Assembly: GCA_964350875.1 (NCBI GenBank)
Contig: CAYGLT010000091.1
Coordinates: 1-7,968, forward strand
DNA: 7,968 nt
Direction of reading: 5' to 3'
Source of the DNA: JAHBXC01 sp964350875
Lineage (GTDB): Bacteria > Planctomycetota > Phycisphaerae > Phycisphaerales > UBA1924
Shown here: in pieces, positions 5,051-7,968 of the stretch
Numbering within the stretch: position 1 is the stretch's first letter
How the letters are laid out: each line of letters starts with the position of its first letter
Program-made: the position numbers and the translations under genes
Notes under the pieces: generated by a model
What the model saw: the letters and a program-made list of their open reading frames with translations, nothing else
What the model was told of the DNA's origin: nothing
The model's database searches: none

Positions 5051-5961
5051 ACGCCAACGATGTGATCGAGTCGTATGTTCGCGATGTCGTGCGCTTTCTC
5101 CCACGCAGGAAGCGCAACGATGTCGCGTTTGAACTCCGCGCTCTCCTGGCCGAAGAACTGGCCGCGAAGGCCCACGCCGAGAGCCGTTCGTCCGACGCGG
5201 CGATGGCGATAGCCCTGCTCAAGGGCTTCGGCAGACCCGCAGAGGTTGCCGGCCGCTACCACGAGCGTTCGTCCTTGATCGATCCGGCCGACACGCATCA
5301 CTTTCTGATCTGGTCGCTCGCCGGCGCCGTGTCGATCGTTGTGCTGGAGGCGATGAGTCCGGCGTGGGTGAGGGACACCGGCGATCTGTTGCTCAGATGG
5401 CTGGGCGCATTGGTGATCGTGTTCGCGTTGATCGGATGGTGGCGCCGCCGCTATCCGGAGACCATGCGCTGGAAACCCAAGCATGGGGCGGACTGGATGC
5501 CTCGGGGGCTCGGGGCGCTGGCGTTGATCGCGACGCTGATCTTCCCTGTCTTCATGTACGCGGCGCCGCAGACATTTGTGAAAGTGATGTTCCTGGGAAC
5601 GATCCCGTCCAGCGGAGTCGAACTGGCGGAAGGATTCGGCCACAGCTGGCAGCGTGCGGCAACCATGACGATCCTGATCATGCTCGCGTTGATGTATGTC
5701 GTCACGCTCGTGCAGGGAGGGTGGCGCTTCGCGACGAGTTGGGCGAGCATCGTGCTGTATGCCGGTCTTGGCCTGCTGCTCGGCGCGCACGGCGGTCTTG
5801 CCCGCGAAGGGTTGGTCTTCGACTCACCAAGGGCCAACGAAGTAGCGGCGCCGATCTTCGGCCTGGTTGGCGCATTCGTCCTGCTGTGCGCGTTCTACGG
5901 CATGTACCGGGAATGGGGGCGCATCACGCCGGCCCCCGCGCTCGGGGACGACCGCGACTGA
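5047..5961 (+). CDS. HAAS-domain multi-pass membrane protein
   Basis: This 304-aa protein is translationally coupled to padR through an ATGA overlap, with GGGAG upstream of ATG 5047 as a ribosome site. Residues 1-75 form a charged helical domain of HAAS (DUF1700-like) type: IESYVRDVVRFLPRRKRNDV followed by an amphipathic helix rich in Ala and Glu, then LLKGFGRPAEVAGRY, the characteristic LxxFGxPxxVAxxY end. Six transmembrane helices follow, near 86-103, 114-132, 153-173, 203-223, 232-249 and 268-286, with a short polar C-terminal tail. Proteins of this layout are regularly encoded next to PadR repressors and are thought to act in membrane signalling or permease partnering, but the biochemical role is not established. 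There are no transporter or enzyme motifs in the membrane part. Confidence 0.85.
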   Translation: MNANDVIESYVRDVVRFLPRRKRNDVAFELRALLAEELAAKAHAESRSSDAAMAIALLKGFGRPAEVAGRYHERSSLIDPADTHHFLIWSLAGAVSIVVLEAMSPAWVRDTGDLLLRWLGALVIVFALIGWWRRRYPETMRWKPKHGADWMPRGLGALALIATLIFPVFMYAAPQTFVKVMFLGTIPSSGVELAEGFGHSWQRAATMTILIMLALMYVVTLVQGGWRFATSWASIVLYAGLGLLLGAHGGLAREGLVFDSPRANEVAAPIFGLVGAFVLLCAFYGMYREWGRITPAPALGDDRD

Positions 5962-6087
5962 GTCACATCAGCGCTACACGCTGGAAGACTGCCGCGGGAC
6001 CGAGCCTTCGGCCGCAATCCCCTCGATCCCAGTCCTCATGATTCGTCAACGATGACCTTCCGCGATCGCTGCGCGACAACGGCGGGT

Positions 6088-6091
6088 GGAG
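6088..6091 (+). promoter_or_regulatory. Ribosome site choosing ATG 6100
   Basis: GGAG ends eight bases before ATG 6100. The longer alternative at ATG 6052 has no Shine-Dalgarno and would add 16 residues of Arg/Ala-type sequence ahead of RRHDLDALRSFAMLLG, where acyltransferase-3 proteins normally begin. Confidence 0.65.
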
Positions 6092-6099
6092 AAGCACGA

Positions 6100-7809
6100 A
6101 TGTCCGATCAGTCCTTCCCGACCTCTCGCCGCCACGACCTGGACGCCTTGCGATCATTCGCGATGCTGTTGGGCATCGCGCTTCACGCGGCCCTGGCCTA
6201 CACCGGGCCGGGGTGGGTGGTGTCCGACGAGAATGCCTCACCCGGCCTGGGCGTGTTCGTCTCCGCGATCCACGGCTTCCGCATGCCGCTGTTCTTTCTC
6301 TTGAGCGGCTTCTTCAGCGCCATGGTCTGGCGCCGGCGCGGGCTGCCACAACTGATTTCCCAGCGGAGCCGCCGAATCCTGCTGCCGCTCATCCTGAGTT
6401 GCGTGACGATCCTGCCCGCGATGTGGGTCGTGACGAACTGGGCGGTCTCTCAGCAGTCTGAGCAGGTCCGCGAGACCGTGGCCGACCAAACCGTCCGAGA
6501 GCGAGCGCCCTCGGCCGATATCTGGACGCTCTCGGCCTACGGCGACATGGAGGGCCTGCGCACATACACCGCCGAATCCGAGTTCCTCGACACCCCCGAT
6601 CCGACCTACGGCGTCACGCCGCTCGGCTGGACCGCGATCGCGAACACGCCGGAGGCGACAGCGTACCTCCTCGAAATCGGCGCTGACCCCAACGCCCGGT
6701 ACCGGGACCTCAACACTCCCTTGCACACCGCATGCTTCTTCGGACGCGCCGAAGTTGCGGAGCACCTGCTCGGCGCGAACGCGGACCTGACCGCCGAGAG
6801 CGCCACGGGCGAACGACCGGTCGATTCGATGAGTCACGGCCAGCAGACGACCGAGTTCATCGCCAACCTTCTCACAATCCCCATCGATTACAGCGAGGTC
6901 GTTGATGGCCGCGAGCGCATCCGCCAGATGATCGATAAAGTCGATCTCTCGGATCCGAGCCCGGTTTCTCCCCGGACTCTCGAGAGCGGACGCTCCGGAG
7001 ACCTGCTGGCCCGCCTTCAGAGCGGCATGTTCTTTCAGCACCTCTGGTTTTTGTGGTTCTTGTGCTGGCTGAACGCGGGCTTTGCGTTGGTCGTCCTGCT
7101 GGCTGGGCTCGTGCCGAGCGTCAGACTCCCTTTGCTGCTCTTCCGCGCGCCGTTCTGTCTGCTGTGGCTCGTGCCGCTGACGATGCTGACGCAGTCCCGG
7201 ATGCAGATGGACGGGACTGTTCCCGGGTTCGGCCCCGACACCTCGGCCGGGCTCGTTCCTGTGCCGCATGTGCTGCTGTACTACGCGACATTCTTCGGCT
7301 TCGGCGCGGTCATGTACTGCGCACTCGGAACGAGCGGTCGACTCGGGCGCTTCTGGTACGCCATGCTGCCGATCGCGCTGGTCATGCTCCCTTTCGGCAT
7401 CATGTTCGGGTTCAACGCGCCGGGGGCCGCAGACATCATCGCGAGCGACGACGCTCGACGGTGGGCGTCCTGCTCCATTCAGGCGGTCTATGCGTGGCTG
7501 ATGACGCTCGGGCTGATCGGACTCTTCGAGTCACTGCTCGCAAAGGACCGGCCCTGGGTGCGGTACATGTCCGACTCGTCGTACTGGCTCTACCTCGTGC
7601 ATCTGCCTGTCATCATCGCGGGTCAGGCGCTCCTTCTCCGGACAGACCTCCCGCCGCTGGCGAAGTTCATGCTTCTGACCGTCACCACCACGGCGGCGCT
7701 CCTGCTCACCTACCAGTTCGCGGTCCGGTACACACCGATCGGCGCCCTGCTCAACGGCAAGCGGGAAAGGCGGCATGAACGGCGCAGAGATCGCGAAATC
7801 GCCTCGTAA
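6100..7809 (+). CDS. Acyltransferase-3 membrane protein with inserted ankyrin repeats
   Basis: This 569-aa inner-membrane protein is of the acyltransferase-3 family (OafA/OpgC type), whose members transfer acyl groups to sugars or glucans of the cell envelope. The N-terminus RRHDLDALRSFAMLLGIALHA (10-30) carries the expected His29. FRMPLFFLLSGFF (60-72) is the second hallmark, and YWLYLVHLPV (495-504) the usual C-terminal one. Helices lie near 17-35, 59-77, 93-113, then 312-338, 343-364, 387-408, 419-438, 461-479, 493-512 and 521-541. Between helices three and four, about 139-245 is unmistakably ankyrin-like: GVTPLGWTAI...LLEIGADPN and NTPLHTACFFGRAEVAEHLLGANADLT, preceded by a degenerate repeat. 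A polar helical linker (246-310) returns to the membrane. The frame is unbroken across all boundaries, so this is a genuine insertion and not a chimera of two reads. It follows the HAAS gene by 138 bases on the same strand, with no terminator between. Substrate unknown. Confidence 0.9.
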   Translation: MSDQSFPTSRRHDLDALRSFAMLLGIALHAALAYTGPGWVVSDENASPGLGVFVSAIHGFRMPLFFLLSGFFSAMVWRRRGLPQLISQRSRRILLPLILSCVTILPAMWVVTNWAVSQQSEQVRETVADQTVRERAPSADIWTLSAYGDMEGLRTYTAESEFLDTPDPTYGVTPLGWTAIANTPEATAYLLEIGADPNARYRDLNTPLHTACFFGRAEVAEHLLGANADLTAESATGERPVDSMSHGQQTTEFIANLLTIPIDYSEVVDGRERIRQMIDKVDLSDPSPVSPRTLESGRSGDLLARLQSGMFFQHLWFLWFLCWLNAGFALVVLLAGLVPSVRLPLLLFRAPFCLLWLVPLTMLTQSRMQMDGTVPGFGPDTSAGLVPVPHVLLYYATFFGFGAVMYCALGTSGRLGRFWYAMLPIALVMLPFGIMFGFNAPGAADIIASDDARRWASCSIQAVYAWLMTLGLIGLFESLLAKDRPWVRYMSDSSYWLYLVHLPVIIAGQALLLRTDLPPLAKFMLLTVTTTAALLLTYQFAVRYTPIGALLNGKRERRHERRRDREIAS

Positions 7810-7891
7810 CCATGCGACGCTCCTTCGCGAGCCGGAGATGTCGAAGCGCCCCGCGCCTGCCCAGGCCGTCGGGCGCGCCGGAAGAGGTGAC

Positions 7892-7968
7892 ATGGCACGA
7901 GTCCGCGAGTCGGGCAACGCCCCAATCACCCCTCCCTCCGCCCCTTTACGGCCGCTCCCGAGGGGTAT
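7892..7968 (+). CDS. Possible start of a gene running off the window
   Basis: ATG 7892 is preceded by GGAAGAGG with four bases in between (TGAC is the spacer apart from the start codon), and the frame stays open to the edge for 25 codons, many ending in G or C. The visible N-terminus, MARVRESGNAPITPP followed by more Pro and Arg, is low in information and matches no family I know. A different frame from ATG 7812 is also open to the edge but looks like non-coding Arg/Pro-rich sequence. The 82 bases between the acyltransferase stop and this start show no clear terminator. Confidence 0.3.
   Translation, partial: MARVRESGNAPITPPSAPLRPLPRG

Noticed and set aside
6238..7269. Minus-strand frame of 343 codons opposite the acyltransferase
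   Set aside because: Composition is Arg/Gln/Glu-rich and low complexity, mirroring the acyltransferase codons on the other strand; no start signal or domain.
7855..7866. Small inverted repeat after the acyltransferase gene
   Set aside because: The GCCTG/CAGGC stem leaves almost no loop and is not followed by a T tract, so it is not a credible terminator.
1..7968. CRISPR array, tRNA genes, insertion sequences, phage attachment sites
   Set aside because: No regularly spaced repeats, no tRNA cloverleaf or T-loop motif, no transposase-like frame and no terminal inverted repeats were seen.

Overview
The window is GC-rich bacterial DNA with strongly G/C-ending codons. It holds five confident protein-coding genes, two or three tentative small or partial ones, and about 490 bases of structured DNA at the left end without a conventional gene. 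A planctomycete-like or similar environmental high-GC Gram-negative is plausible: a free-standing secreted Reg_prop protein, a PadR/HAAS pair, and mixed use of strong and absent Shine-Dalgarno sites. Taxonomy cannot be fixed from these genes alone.

Left part, minus strand (4361 down to 491): three genes read leftward. The first is a secreted seven-bladed Reg_prop beta-propeller protein with two C-terminal barrel-like domains and an embedded SEC-C-type zinc-finger motif. After 56 bases comes a zinc/manganese-type ABC transporter pair: a ZnuC-like ATPase with a His-rich tail, then a ZnuB-like permease whose start codon overlaps the ATPase stop (TGATG). No substrate-binding protein is present. 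Beyond the permease (1-490) there are several strong hairpins, a minus-strand terminator at about 90-129, and a 13-base perfect complement of the 16S rRNA tail placed as a ribosome binding site for a 12-codon peptide.

Middle (4362-4717): divergent intergenic region. It contains the Shine-Dalgarno of the propeller gene, a 36-base imperfect hairpin, a tentative 58-aa minus-strand ORF with consistently coding-like third positions, and a sigma-70-like promoter (TTGACA, 17 bases, TACTGT) overlaid by three copies of the half-site CACAGTA/TACTGTG. The overlay makes it a convincing operator for the PadR repressor that follows.

Right part, plus strand (4718-7809): padR, then a six-helix membrane protein with a HAAS-like N-terminal domain (ATGA overlap, so translationally coupled), then, after 138 bases, a large membrane acyltransferase-3 protein carrying an ankyrin-repeat block inserted between membrane helices. 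A further gene may begin at 7892 and run off the edge. A reasonable reading is a self-repressed PadR/HAAS envelope-responsive module that may extend into the ankyrin-acyltransferase. The most unusual objects are the ankyrin-split acyltransferase, the SEC-C motif inside a secreted propeller, and the PadR operator architecture.
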